From Litoditis marina (Eukaryota; Nematoda; Chromadorea; Rhabditida; Rhabditidae): a DNA stretch of 64,000 bases. Every line of letters starts with the position of its first letter. The first letter of the stretch is position 1. Below are positions 43,517 through 53,375 of the stretch, piece after piece. The translations under genes were made by a program, and so were the position numbers. The notes beneath the pieces were generated by a model, which worked only from the letters and a program-made list of their open reading frames with translations, was not told the DNA's origin and did not search any database. The stretch is taken from the NCBI GenBank assembly GCA_964036275.1, contig OZ038434.1:5292560-5356559 (forward strand), given 5' to 3'.

Positions 43517-43598
43517 CGCTGCGAGCAGGGTTCGAACCTACGCGGGCAATGCCCATTGGATTTCAAGTCCAACTCCTTAACCACTCGGACATCGCAGC
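43517..43598 (-). tRNA. tRNA-Ser(UGA) array copy 72
   Basis: Canonical; first unit past the LINE-like insertion. Confidence 0.93.
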
Positions 43599-43789
43599 AC
43601 GTTTCATATCGCCCATGCAGTAGGGATGTGTGTGGTTAGACACTATTCAACGCTCGTAGGTTCGCCGAATATGAGACCCTAAAAATGTTTTGAAAGAGAT
43701 AGTAGTTCAAAAACAAATTTAGTTGTGTGAAAACGAAACACAGTTCAGTTTTATCCTAGAACAAGCGTTAGCACAAAATGTAAAAATAT

Positions 43790-43871
43790 CGCTGCGAGCA
43801 GGGTTCGAACCTACGCGGGCAATGCCCATTGGATTTCAAGTCCAACTCCTTAACCACTCGGACATCGCAGC
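43790..43871 (-). tRNA. tRNA-Ser(UGA) array copy 73
   Basis: Canonical; 273-type unit. Confidence 0.93.
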
Positions 43872-44062
43872 ACGTTTTCTATCGCCCATGCAGTAGGGAG
43901 GTGTGTGGTTAGCCACTATTCAACGCTCGTAGGTTCGCCGAATATGAGACACTAAAAATGTTTTGAAAGAGATAGTAGTTCAAAAACAAATTTAGTTGTG
44001 TGAAAACGAAACACAGTTCAGTTTTATCCTAGAACAAGCTTTAGCACAAAATGTAAAAATAT

Positions 44063-44144
44063 CGCTGCGAGCAGGGTTCGAACCTACGCGGGCAATGCCC
44101 ATTGGATTTCAAGTCCAACTCCTTAACCACTCGGACATCGCAGC
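44063..44144 (-). tRNA. tRNA-Ser(UGA) array copy 74
   Basis: Canonical; AAGCTTTAGC spacer mark. Confidence 0.93.
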
Positions 44145-44335
44145 ACGTTTCATATCGCCCATGCAGTAGGGATGTGTGTGGTTAGACACTATTCAACGCT
44201 CGTAGGTTCGCCGAATATGAGACACTAAAAATGTTTTGAAAGAGATAGTAGTTCAAAAACAAATTTAGTTGTGTGAAAACGAAACACAGTTCAGTTTTAT
44301 CCTAGAACAAGCTTTAGCACAAAATGTAAAAATAT

Positions 44336-44417
44336 CGCTGCGAGCAGGGTTCGAACCTACGCGGGCAATGCCCATTGGATTTCAAGTCCAACTCCCTAAC
44401 CACTCGGACATCGCAGC
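44336..44417 (-). tRNA. tRNA-Ser(UGA) array copy 75
   Basis: One change at the end of the D loop (A21 to G); also present in split copy 83. Confidence 0.88.
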
Positions 44418-44608
44418 ACGTTTCCTATCGCCCATGCAGTAGGGATGTGTGTGGTTAGACACTATTCAACGCTCGTAGGTTCGCCGAATATGAGACACTA
44501 AAAATGTTTTGAAAGAGATAGTAGTTCAAAAACAAATTTAGTTGTGTGAAAACGAAACACAGTTCAGTTTTATCTTAGAACAAGCTTTAGCACAAAATGT
44601 AAAAATAT

Positions 44609-44690
44609 CGCTGCGAGCAGGGTTCGAACCTACGCGGGCAATGCCCATTGGATTTCAAGTCCAACTCCTTAACCACTCGGACATCGCAGC
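44609..44690 (-). tRNA. tRNA-Ser(UGA) array copy 76
   Basis: Canonical; AAGCTTTAGC spacer mark. Confidence 0.93.
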
Positions 44691-44881
44691 ACGTTTCATA
44701 TCGCCCATGCAGTAGGGATGTGTGTGGTTAGACACTATTCAACGCTCGTAGGTTCGCCGAATATGAGACACTAAAAATGTTTTGAAAGAGATAGTAGTTC
44801 AAAAACAAATTTAGTTGTGTGAAAACGAAACACAGTTCAGTTTTATCCTAGAACAAGCTTTAGCACAAAATGTAAAAATAT

Positions 44882-44963
44882 CGCTGCGAGCAGGGTTCGA
44901 ACCTACGCGGGCAATGCCCATTGGATTTCAAGTCCAACTCCTTAACCACTCGGACATCGCAGC
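44882..44963 (-). tRNA. tRNA-Ser(UGA) array copy 77
   Basis: Canonical; AAGCTTTAGC spacer mark. Confidence 0.93.
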
Positions 44964-45154
44964 ACGTTTCATATCGCCCATGCAGTAGGGATGTGTGTGG
45001 TTAGACACTATTCAACGCTCGTAGGTTCGCCGAATATGAGACACTAAAAATGTTTTGAAAGAGATAGGAGCTCAAAAACAAATTTAGTTGTGTGAAAACG
45101 AAACACAGTTCAGTTTTATCCTAGAACAAGCGTTAGCACAAAATGTAAAAATAT

Positions 45155-45236
45155 CGCTGCGAGCAGGGTTCGAACCTACGCGGGCAATGCCCATTGGATT
45201 TCAAGTCCAACTCCTTAACCACTCGGACATCGCAGC
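45155..45236 (-). tRNA. tRNA-Ser(UGA) array copy 78
   Basis: Canonical; AGATAGGAGCTC spacer variant. Confidence 0.93.
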
Positions 45237-45427
45237 ACGTTTCATATCGCCCATGCAGTAGGGATGTGTGTGGTTAGACACTATTCAACGCTCGTAGGTT
45301 CGCCGAATATGAGACCCTAACAATGTTTTGAAAAAGCTAGTAGTTCAAAAACAAATTTAGTTGTGTGAAAACGAAACACAGTTCAGTTTTATCCTAGAAC
45401 AAGCGTTAGCACAAAATGTAAAAATAT

Positions 45428-45509
45428 CGCTGCGAGCAGGGTTCGAACCTACGCGGGCAATGCCCATTGGATTTCAAGTCCAACTCCTTAACCACTCGGA
45501 CATCGCAGC
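45428..45509 (-). tRNA. tRNA-Ser(UGA) array copy 79
   Basis: Canonical; AAAAAGCTAGTAG spacer variant as in copy 66. Confidence 0.93.
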
Positions 45510-45700
45510 ACGTTTCATATCGCCCATGCAGTAGGGATGTGTGTGGTTAGACACTATTCAACGCTCGTAGGTTCGCCGAATATGAGACACTAAAAATGTT
45601 TTGAAAGAGATAGTAGTTCAAAAACAAATTTAGTTGTGTGAAAACGAAACACAGTTCAGTTTTATCCTAGAACAAGCTTTAGCACAAAATGTAAAAATAT

Positions 45701-45782
45701 CGCTGCGAGCAGGGTTCGAACCTACGCGGGCAATGCCCATTGGATTTCAAGTCCAACTCCTTAACCACTCGGACATCGCAGC
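45701..45782 (-). tRNA. tRNA-Ser(UGA) array copy 80
   Basis: Canonical; AAGCTTTAGC spacer mark. Confidence 0.93.
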
Positions 45783-45973
45783 ACGTTTCCTATCGCCCAT
45801 GCAGTAGGGATGTGTGTGGTTAGCCACTATTCAACGCTCGTAGGTTCGCCGAATATGAGACACTAAAAATGTTTTGGAAGAGATAGTAGTTCAAAAACAA
45901 ATTTAGTTGTGTGAAAACGAAACACAGTTCAGTTTTATCCTAGAACAAGCGTTAGCACAAAATGTAAAAATAT

Positions 45974-46042
45974 CGCTGCGAGCAGGGTTCGAACCTACGC
46001 GGGCAATGCCCATTGGATTTCAAGTCCAACTCCTTAACCACT
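45974..46042 (-). pseudogene. tRNA-Ser(UGA) array copy 81, 5' end deleted
   Basis: The first 13 nt of the tRNA (acceptor 5' strand, linker and start of the D arm) are gone. The tRNA is joined directly to spacer sequence, of which a 39-bp segment is then repeated (46043-46081 and 46085-46123). Confidence 0.9.
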
Positions 46043-46243
46043 GGTTAGCCACTACTATTCAACGCTCGTAGGTTCGCCGAAAGTGGTTAGCCACTACTAT
46101 TCAACGCTCGTAGGTTCGCCGAATATGAGACACTAAAAATGTTTTGAAAGAGATAGTAGTTCAAAAACAAATTTAGTTGTGTGAAAACGAAACACAGTTC
46201 AGTTTTATCCTAGAACAAGCGTTAGCACAAAATGTAAAAATAT

Positions 46244-46325
46244 CGCTGCGAGCAGGGTTCGAACCTACGCGGGCAATGCCCATTGGATTTCAAGTCCAAC
46301 TCCTTAACCACTCGGACATCGCAGC
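46244..46325 (-). tRNA. tRNA-Ser(UGA) array copy 82
   Basis: Canonical; follows the rearranged unit. Confidence 0.93.
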
Positions 46326-46516
46326 ACGTTTCCTATCGCCCATGCAGTAGGGATGTGTGTGGTTAGCCACTATTTAACGCTCGTAGGTTCGCCGAATATG
46401 AGACACTAAAAATGTTTTGAAAGAGATAGTAGTTCAAAAACAAATTTAGTTGTGTGAAAACGAAACACAGTTCAGTTTTATCCTAGAACAAGCGTTAGCA
46501 CAAAATGTAAAAATAT

Positions 46517-47399
46517 CGCTGCGAGCAGGGTTCGAACCTACGCGGGCAAGCCCGCCTGGTCATGATCTTGCCACTATCGCAAATATGTTGGTCGTACGAC
46601 TCAACTAACCATAATCAACAAATGAGCTTATAGTACCAACAAACATTATACCCCTTCAAACTATCTGACTATCTTTTAGTTCTAGATTAATGAAACAATA
46701 CAACTGAACAAATATATCGCAACTTGACTCAACTTAACTTCCCCCTAGCCCTAGCCCCCTGACCCCCCTCCGAGTCCCCAAAGACAACAAATTGTCTTAC
46801 TGGTTTAGACATGTGTCAGGTGTGGCTCAATCGTTTACTCGATCTAACTGGTGTGATTCAAAGAAACTACCACATTTCTCATTATTTTCCTCACAATCCA
46901 GAACATATCTTAATCTATATCTTTTACTACAATACGTCTTTTCTCTTATGTAATTTTCATGATGTGCCGGACATTCCGAAATTGGTTCGATCTCCGTTTT
47001 CACCGTGTTTCATGTTTTAGTGCTATTAGATCCCTCACCCCCCAGTTTTTGTATTTTCAGTAGTAGTAGGTTGTCGCTGAAGTTCAAATAGTATGTAAAA
47101 TTCTCGTAAACATATATGAAAGTAGAATTGGCTGCATGTTTTTCTCTGTTATTAATGTCCACGCCTATTATCAGCTGTACTATGAATTTTCTTTTGGGTT
47201 AGGTTTCAGTGATTTTAGCTAGCGTCCTTCCCTTAGTTTTGTGTTCGTTGATTTGATTTTATTTTTTATTTTTCTCTAGGTTCATGCAATTGGCTAATTT
47301 GTGATTGAATTCATGCTCTCGTACATATGAACAAAATAAATTATTATTAATGCCCATTGGATTTCAAGTCCAACTCCCTAACCACTCGGACATCGCAGC
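46517..47399 (-). pseudogene. tRNA-Ser(UGA) array copy 83, split by a retroelement
   Basis: The 3' 33 nt (46517-46549) and 5' 49 nt (47351-47399) are separated by a 799-bp insertion plus a 2-bp AA duplication. The cut is in the variable arm. The 5' half also has the D-loop change seen in copy 75. Confidence 0.9.
46550..47348 (+). mobile_element. 799-bp retroelement-like insertion with ATT-type tail
   Basis: Removing it with a 2-bp AA duplication restores a 273-bp step. The 3' end reads ACATATGAACAAAATAAATT and then ATTATT, resembling the minus-strand 3' end at 51271-51300. A 69-aa ORF (46811-47020, MCQVWLNRLLDLTGV...) has no recognisable domain. Its order and tail fit a short, probably non-autonomous non-LTR element or a truncated one. 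Confidence 0.65.
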
Positions 47400-47590
47400 A
47401 CGTTTCCTATCGCCCATGCAGTAGGGATGTGTGTGGTTAGACACTATTCAACGCTCGTAGGTTCGCCGAATATGAGACACTAAAAATGTTTTGAAAGAGA
47501 GTGTAGTTCAAAAACAAATTTAGTTGTGTGAAAACGAAACACAGTTCAGTTTTATCCTAGAACAAGCGTTAGCACAAAATGTAAAAATAT

Positions 47591-47672
47591 CGCTGCGAGC
47601 AGGGTTCGAACCTACGCGGGCAATGCCCATTGGATTTCAAGTCCAACTCCTTAACCACTCGGACATCGCAGC
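47591..47672 (-). tRNA. tRNA-Ser(UGA) array copy 84
   Basis: Canonical; 276-bp step with the 3-bp CTA insertion in the spacer. Confidence 0.93.
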
Positions 47673-47866
47673 ACGTTTCCTATCGCCCATGCAGTAGGGA
47701 TGTGTGTGGTTAGCCACTACTATTCAACGCTCGTAGGTTCGCCGAATATGAGACACTAAAAATGTTTTGAAAGAGATAGTAGTTCAAAAACAAATTTAGT
47801 TGTGTGAAAACGAAACACAGTTCAGTTTTATCCTAGAACAAGCGTTAGCACAAAATGTAAAAATAT

Positions 47867-47948
47867 CGCTGCGAGCAGGGTTCGAACCTACGCGGGCAAT
47901 GCCCATTGGATTTCAAGTCCAACTCCTTAACCACTCGGACATCGCAGC
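47867..47948 (-). tRNA. tRNA-Ser(UGA) array copy 85
   Basis: Canonical; 276-bp step as for copy 84. Confidence 0.93.
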
Positions 47949-48142
47949 ACGTTTCCTATCGCCCATGCAGTAGGGATGTGTGTGGTTAGCCACTACTATT
48001 CAACGCTCGTAGGTTCGCCGAATATGAGACACTAAAAATGTTTTGAAAGAGATAGTAGTTCAAAAACAAATTTAGTTGTGTGAAAACGAAACACAGTTCA
48101 GTTTTATCCTAGAACAAGCGTTAGCACAAAATGTAAAAATAT

Positions 48143-48224
48143 CGCTGCGAGCAGGGTTCGAACCTACGCGGGCAATGCCCATTGGATTTCAAGTCCAACT
48201 CCTTAACCACTCGGACATCGCAGC
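48143..48224 (-). tRNA. tRNA-Ser(UGA) array copy 86
   Basis: Canonical; 5' flank lacks the TATCGCCCA block. Confidence 0.93.
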
Positions 48225-48406
48225 ACGTTTCATGCAGTAGGGATGTGTGTGGTTAGCCACTATTCAACGCTCGTAGGTTCGCCGAATATGAGACACTAAA
48301 AATGTTTTGAAAGAGATAGTAGTTCAAAAACAAATTTAGTTGTGTGAAAATGAAACACAGTTCAGTTTTATCCTAGAACAAGCGTTAGCACAAAATGTAA
48401 AAATAT

Positions 48407-48488
48407 CGCTGCGAGCAGGGTTCGAACCTACGCGGGCAATGCCCATTCGATTTCAAGTCCAACTCCTTAACCACTCGGACATCGCAGC
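48407..48488 (-). tRNA. tRNA-Ser(UGA) array copy 87
   Basis: One change in the anticodon stem breaks a pair. Confidence 0.87.
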
Positions 48489-48679
48489 ACGTTTCCTATC
48501 GCCCATGCAGTAGGGATGTGTGTGGTTAGCCACTATTCAACGCTCGTAGGTTCGCCGAATATGAGACACTAAAAATGTTTTGAAAGAGATAGTAGTTCAA
48601 AAACAAATTTAGTTGTGTGAAAACGAAACACAGTTCAGTTTTATCCTAGAACAAGCGTTAGCACAAAATGTAAAAATAT

Positions 48680-48761
48680 CGCTGCGAGCAGGGTTCGAAC
48701 CTACGCGGGCAATGCCCATTGGATTTCAAGTCCAACTCCTTAACCACTCGGACATCGCAGC
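48680..48761 (-). tRNA. tRNA-Ser(UGA) array copy 88
   Basis: Canonical; 249 bp to the next, the shortest step. Confidence 0.93.
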
Positions 48762-48928
48762 ACGTTTCCTATCGCCCATGCAATAGGGAGGTGTGTGGTT
48801 AGACACTATTCAATAAGAGTAGGCTCGCCAAATTTGAGACACTAGAAATGTTTTGAAAGAGATAAGAGCTCAAAACCGAACTTAGTGGAAACGAAACAAA
48901 CAAGCGTTAGCACAAAATGTAAAAATAT

Positions 48929-49010
48929 CGCTGCGAGCAGGGTTCGAACCTACGCGGGCAATGCCCATTGGATTTCAAGTCCAACTCCTTAACCACTCGG
49001 ACATCGCAGC
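48929..49010 (-). tRNA. tRNA-Ser(UGA) array copy 89
   Basis: Canonical; its spacer has lost about 19 bp around the CAGTTTAGTTTTATCC block. Confidence 0.93.
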
Positions 49011-49196
49011 ACGTTTCCTATCGCTCATGCAATAGGGAGGTGTGTGGTTAGACACTATTCAATAAGAGTAGGCTCGCCGAATTTGAGACACTAAAAATGT
49101 TTCGAAAGAGATAAGAGCTCAAAAACGAACTTAGTGGAAACGAAACACAGTTTAGTTTTATCCTAAAACAGGCGTTAGCACAAAATGTAAAAATAT

Positions 49197-49278
49197 CGGT
49201 GCGAGCAGGGTTCGAACCTACGCGGGCAATGCCCATTGGATTTCAAGTCCAACTCCTTAACCACTCGGACATCGCAGC
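49197..49278 (-). tRNA. tRNA-Ser(UGA) array copy 90
   Basis: One change in the acceptor 3' strand makes a C:C mismatch at the second pair. Confidence 0.87.
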
Positions 49279-49459
49279 ACGTTTCCTATCGCCCATGCAA
49301 TAGGGAGGTGTGTGGTTAGACACTATTCAATAAGAGTAGGCTCGCCGAATTTGCGACACTAAAAATGTTTCGAAAGAGATAATAGCTCAAAAACGAACTT
49401 AGTGGAAACGAAACACAGTTTAGTTTCATCCTAAAACAAGCGTCAAAATGTAAAAATAT

Positions 49460-49541
49460 CGCTGCGAGCAGGGTTCGAACCTACGCGGGCAATGCCCATT
49501 GGATTTCAAGTCCAACTCCTTAACCACTCGGACATCGCAGC
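49460..49541 (-). tRNA. tRNA-Ser(UGA) array copy 91
   Basis: Canonical; 263-bp step. Confidence 0.93.
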
Positions 49542-49727
49542 ACGTTTCGTATCGCCCATGCAATAGGGATGTGTGTGGTTAGACACTATTCAACGCTAGT
49601 AGGCTCACCGGAATTGAGACACTAAAAATGTTTTGAAAGAGATAAGAGCTCAAAAACGAACTTAGTGGAAACGAAACACAGTTTAGTTTTATCCTAAAAC
49701 AAGCGTTAGCACAAAATGTAAAAATAT

Positions 49728-49809
49728 CGCTGCGAGCAGGGTTCGAACCTACGCGGGCAATGCCCATTGGATTTCAAGTCCAACTCCTTAACCACTCGGA
49801 CATCGCAGC
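49728..49809 (-). tRNA. tRNA-Ser(UGA) array copy 92
   Basis: Canonical; 268-type unit with several private spacer changes. Confidence 0.93.
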
Positions 49810-50003
49810 ACGTTTCCTATCGCCCATGCAGTAGGGATGTGTGTGGTTAGCCACTACTATTCAACGCTCGTAGGTTCGCCGAATATGAGACACTAAAAAT
49901 GTTTTGAAAGAGATAGTAGTTCAAAAACAAATTTAGTTGTGTGAAAACGAAACACAGTTCAGTTTTATCCTAGAACAAGCGTTAGCACAAAATGTAAAAA
50001 TAT

Positions 50004-50085
50004 CGCTGCGAGCAGGGTTCGAACCTACGCGGGCAATGCCCATTGGATTTCAAGTCCAACTCCTTAACCACTCGGACATCGCAGC
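50004..50085 (-). tRNA. tRNA-Ser(UGA) array copy 93
   Basis: Canonical; 5' flank lacks the TATCGCCCA block. Confidence 0.93.
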
Positions 50086-50267
50086 ACGTTTCATGCAGTA
50101 GGGATGTGTGTGGTTAGCCACTATTCAACGCTCGTAGGTTCGCCGAATATGAGACACTAAAAATGTTTTGAAAGAGATAGTAGTTCAAAAACAAATTTAG
50201 TTGTGTGAAAACGAAACACAGTTCAGTTTTATCCTAGAACAAGCGTTAGCACAAAATGTAAAAGTAT

Positions 50268-50349
50268 CGCTGCGAGCAGGGTTCGAACCTACGCGGGCAA
50301 TGCCCATTGGATTTCAAGTCCAACTCCTTAACCACTCGGACATCGCAGC
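50268..50349 (-). tRNA. tRNA-Ser(UGA) array copy 94
   Basis: Canonical; last array unit; T4 terminator. Its 5' spacer becomes degenerate and ends near 50470. Confidence 0.93.
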
Positions 50350-50470
50350 ACGTTTCCTATCGCCCATGCAGTAGGGAGGTGTGTGGTTAGCCACTATTCA
50401 ATAAGAGTAGGCTCGCCGAATTTGACACTACAAATAGTATAAAATAGGTAGGAGGTCAAAAACGAAGATA

Positions 50471-51270
50471 AAGATAAAACTTGGCCATGTGTCCTCATCT
50501 AAAACTTGACCGTGCAAGACACTCACTGATTTTCGACTCTCGATTTGATCCGATCTTCTGCGTAGGAACCATCATCTCGAAGCCGATTTGTAGAAATGAA
50601 ACAATAAATCCAAGATTGAAGCTAAGTGTAAGCAACGTGAACTTAAGTTCAACTATTTCCCCACAACTTCCACTTTGTACGGTTTCCTTGTCGATTTGGT
50701 GCATCATCCGAATGCATTGCATTCGCTGCAAAAAGTGTAGTCTGGTCCGGTTGTAAATGGACTCATGTTGGGTGAACTCTTTTTTTAACCCAGTTGGTAT
50801 TTCGTTAACCCTAGCAGTTCCATTAACCAGGTTACCTGGTTAACCCTTTTGTGGTAAAAAAAGGGGTTACAAATTGGTTAACAAAGGGTTAACCAGGTAA
50901 CCCGGTAAAAGTTAACTGATAGGGATAGGGTTAACAAATTACCGCGTTCCTTGCGGAATCGGCCCTCATGTTGCGCACACCAAAACTTTTTGATGATTGT
51001 TTTTCAATTATTAAACGAAGCATCGTTGACAAAATTCATTATCGACTGGCTGCTGTGAAAAGCATACACATTACACAACCACATTCAAAGGTATTGGAAA
51101 TCTTTTACATGTTCAAGAAGTATTTTATGTTTAATTCACTGTTACTTGTTCACTTTCAAAATTAACATTCATATATACCCGCAGACATTATTTTGGCTAG
51201 AGATGAACGAGAGATTGTGATTACAAGAGACGCAGACGGGGCACAGTGAGGCGTTAGAAAGCCAATAACA
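50471..51270. other. Right flank of the array, no firm gene
   Basis: About 50775-50945 is a palindromic GGTTAACC/GGTAACC-rich element: an inverted pair near 50828-50855 and 50884-50909 could form a hairpin. On the plus strand 50968-51090 is open and ends at a possible donor (AAG/GTATTG), encoding LRTPKLFDDCFSIIKRSIVD and on, which could be an exon but has no partner. On the minus strand about 50600-50735 is also open. None is strong enough to call. Confidence 0.3.
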
Positions 51271-51570
51271 TTAATAATAATAATGTATTCGTTCATATAG
51301 AGAAGGCAATCGAAGAAAGAATAAGAGAATAGTGACGGATATACATGAACCTAAGAAAATGCAAAGGCATACCAAAACACAAAAAAATTTCGAAAAGTTG
51401 AGATGTTGAGATTGAAAAAATAAACAAAAGGAAACTACAAAAGCCTGTCCCAAATAAATGTTAAACAATGGTTTAACTAGCCCGAAATCTGAAATGAGTT
51501 CACTTTGAACTGAAAAATCCTCCAAACCACAAACAGCAACATTAAAATAAAACATTCAACCAGTTCTCAA
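51271..51570 (-). mobile_element. Truncated retroelement 3' end, minus strand
   Basis: Read on the minus strand it ends TATGAACGAATACATTATTA and then TTATTA, closely resembling the 3' end of the insertion at 46550-47348. CTTAGGTTCATG is shared as CTAGGTTCATG. The minus strand is open for 94 codons, rich in F, L and S, with no domain recognised. The 5' limit is uncertain. Confidence 0.45.
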
Positions 51571-51804
51571 GTAAAGTACTTGTAAAGATCGACTTATTTA
51601 CAATAATTTTTCAGTTTTTTCAGTGCTACTTGTCAGTGCTTTCACTCCTCAAACCATGCCCTTTTCCAATATGCCCAGCCATATCATTCTGAATTGCAGT
51701 GAATTAATCAAGCAAACTAGCGAACGAAAGCTTTAAATGCAAAAATATCGCTGCGATGAAAATTTGATACTAGAAACTGGAAGGAACCCTCTTTGCAAAA
51801 CTAT

Positions 51805-51886
51805 CGCTGCGAGCAGGGTTCGAACCTACGCGGGCAATGCCCATTGGATTTCAAGTCCAACTCCTTAACCACTCGGACATCGCAGC
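51805..51886 (-). tRNA. Solitary tRNA-Ser(UGA)
   Basis: It is identical in sequence to the canonical array tRNA, but the DNA on both sides is unrelated to the array spacer apart from a few bases at each tRNA edge. It has A and B boxes and a TTTT terminator 4 nt past its 3' end. It lies about 1.3 kb beyond the array. It could be the source gene of the amplification or an ordinary dispersed copy. A short 3'-end fragment (TGCAAAAATATCGCTGCGA, about 51738-51756) lies about 50 bp downstream of it. Confidence 0.92.
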
Positions 51887-53375
51887 ACACACATGGCTGG
51901 CAGGCCAGCTGTGACACCCACGAAACTGGGAAGCGGCATTCATTCACATTGCCGCCCATTTATTGGCGTACGTAGAGATTCGTAGAGTAACACGACTATA
52001 ACATATTTTATTCAATACAATGCATTGAAAACAAAAACAGCTCACAATACCTATTATAGCAAAATTTGCGGGAGCTAAGCACCTAGTCGTATGCACTTTG
52101 AACTGATTCCAATACAATTATAAAGCAACTGAAAAGACAATTTGACTTCGAAAAGAATATGACATGGAGGAAAATTACACAATTTATAGTTGAATAATGA
52201 AACGCGCAAGAAAACGGTATTACTATGTTTCTTTTTCAGCTAACGCTCAGAATCTGCTTGAGAGTTCATTGCAGTATGAACAGAAAGCGGGTGAGTACTA
52301 ACATAGAACTAACCCGTAGAGGCAGACAAAGCGTATCATTCCACACTATTTAGCAAAGGGTCAACTAGGTTTGGCGATAATAGGCTAGTTTGGCATTGGG
52401 TCAGACCAGAATGGCACTAAATCGGACCAGAGCACAAGTGAATTAGAGGCTACAACGGAATTTCCAAAAAGGTGAACAAAAACAGCTATGAAAAATCACC
52501 AACTTATCATGTAAACGCACATAGAACCTATACCTCAATTGAAAATGTGAACAAGCTCATTAATAAACAGATAGTATATGGAATGTTCAGGGAATAAACC
52601 TAACAGGGCCACATTATGGAAGAATACCTCATTTTAAAACACCCAAGCAGTTACTTATATGATTATGAATACTACACTTTATGTTCGTTCAGAAATATAA
52701 GTACTCACGACTACTTCAAAGCAAAACGATATTTAGACAGGAAAACAATACGAGGTTCATATTATACGCGCTGGGTGAGCAGGTAATACAAGTATACACT
52801 GTAACAAAATCACAATCTGTTGGAGGAAACACAAAAGAAGCTACGAAAAACATCACTTCTAACGGAATCCATTTAGATAGTTAAATAGTCTTCATCACAC
52901 CAACGGAGGTTTTCTTCGCGTCTCTTTTTACAAAAAGTACTCGATTACTATCCCGTTTCTTCTGGGTTTGTGTGATGATACCTATATATCTACAAACACG
53001 TAAGACAACTAGTAAAATCACATAATTGCAGAAAACAATCTCCAACTACATACCGGATCAACCAAAATGAAGAGGTAGCCACATCGTCTACAGGCAATAC
53101 GCAGCATGTGGCTGAGAAAGTCTGAGGCCTAAAATACGATAGGGTTACGAAAAAAGCTATCTGCGTAACTGGGGAAAAGTACTTTTCACCGCATAGTCAA
53201 CTGATTTCTAAACATACACGATATTAGCGTCTACTCACTTTTGAGTAATGAAAAACATTTCAAGTTTAAGTCTGTGGTGTCAGAAATTTTTCATTTTTCA
53301 ACTATCATAGCAACGTCAAGTTTGATGGACGTAAAACTAATCGAAAGAGCCAAAACAAACCTAACTGAAGTATGG
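51887..53375. other. Intergenic DNA between the solitary tRNA and the TMCC-like gene
   Basis: No convincing exon or repeat seen. The last few hundred bases should include the 3' UTR of the TMCC-like gene ending at 53376. Confidence 0.4.

Larger units (their letters stand above)
21574..50470 (-). repeat. Tandem array of about 94 tRNA-Ser(UGA) units
   Basis: Each unit of mostly 268, 272 or 273 bp has one 82-nt tRNA gene on the minus strand and a roughly 190-bp AT-rich spacer. The tRNA folds fully: acceptor GCTGCGA/TCGCAGC, D stem TCC/GGA, anticodon stem TTGGA/TCCAA with loop CTTGAAA (anticodon UGA, serine, reads UCA), variable arm GGGC-ATT-GCCC, T arm GTAGG-TTCGAAC-CCTGC. The B box is the consensus GGTTCGAACCC. 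Four or five T residues begin 4 nt after the tRNA 3' end and should terminate Pol III. Three spacer types are seen: 272 bp at the left end (AAATAGATAGGAGCTC), 273 bp (GAAAGAGATAGTAGTTC) and 268 bp (CAATAAGAGTAGGCTCGCC). The left edge is a 27-nt tRNA fragment at 21574-21600; the right edge fades near 50470. Four transposon insertions interrupt the array. By eye about 79 copies keep the canonical tRNA sequence. Confidence 0.97.

Noticed and set aside
21574..50470. CRISPR array
   Set aside because: The units are 262-282 bp with an 82-nt tRNA as conserved part; spacers are related to each other, and the genome is eukaryotic.
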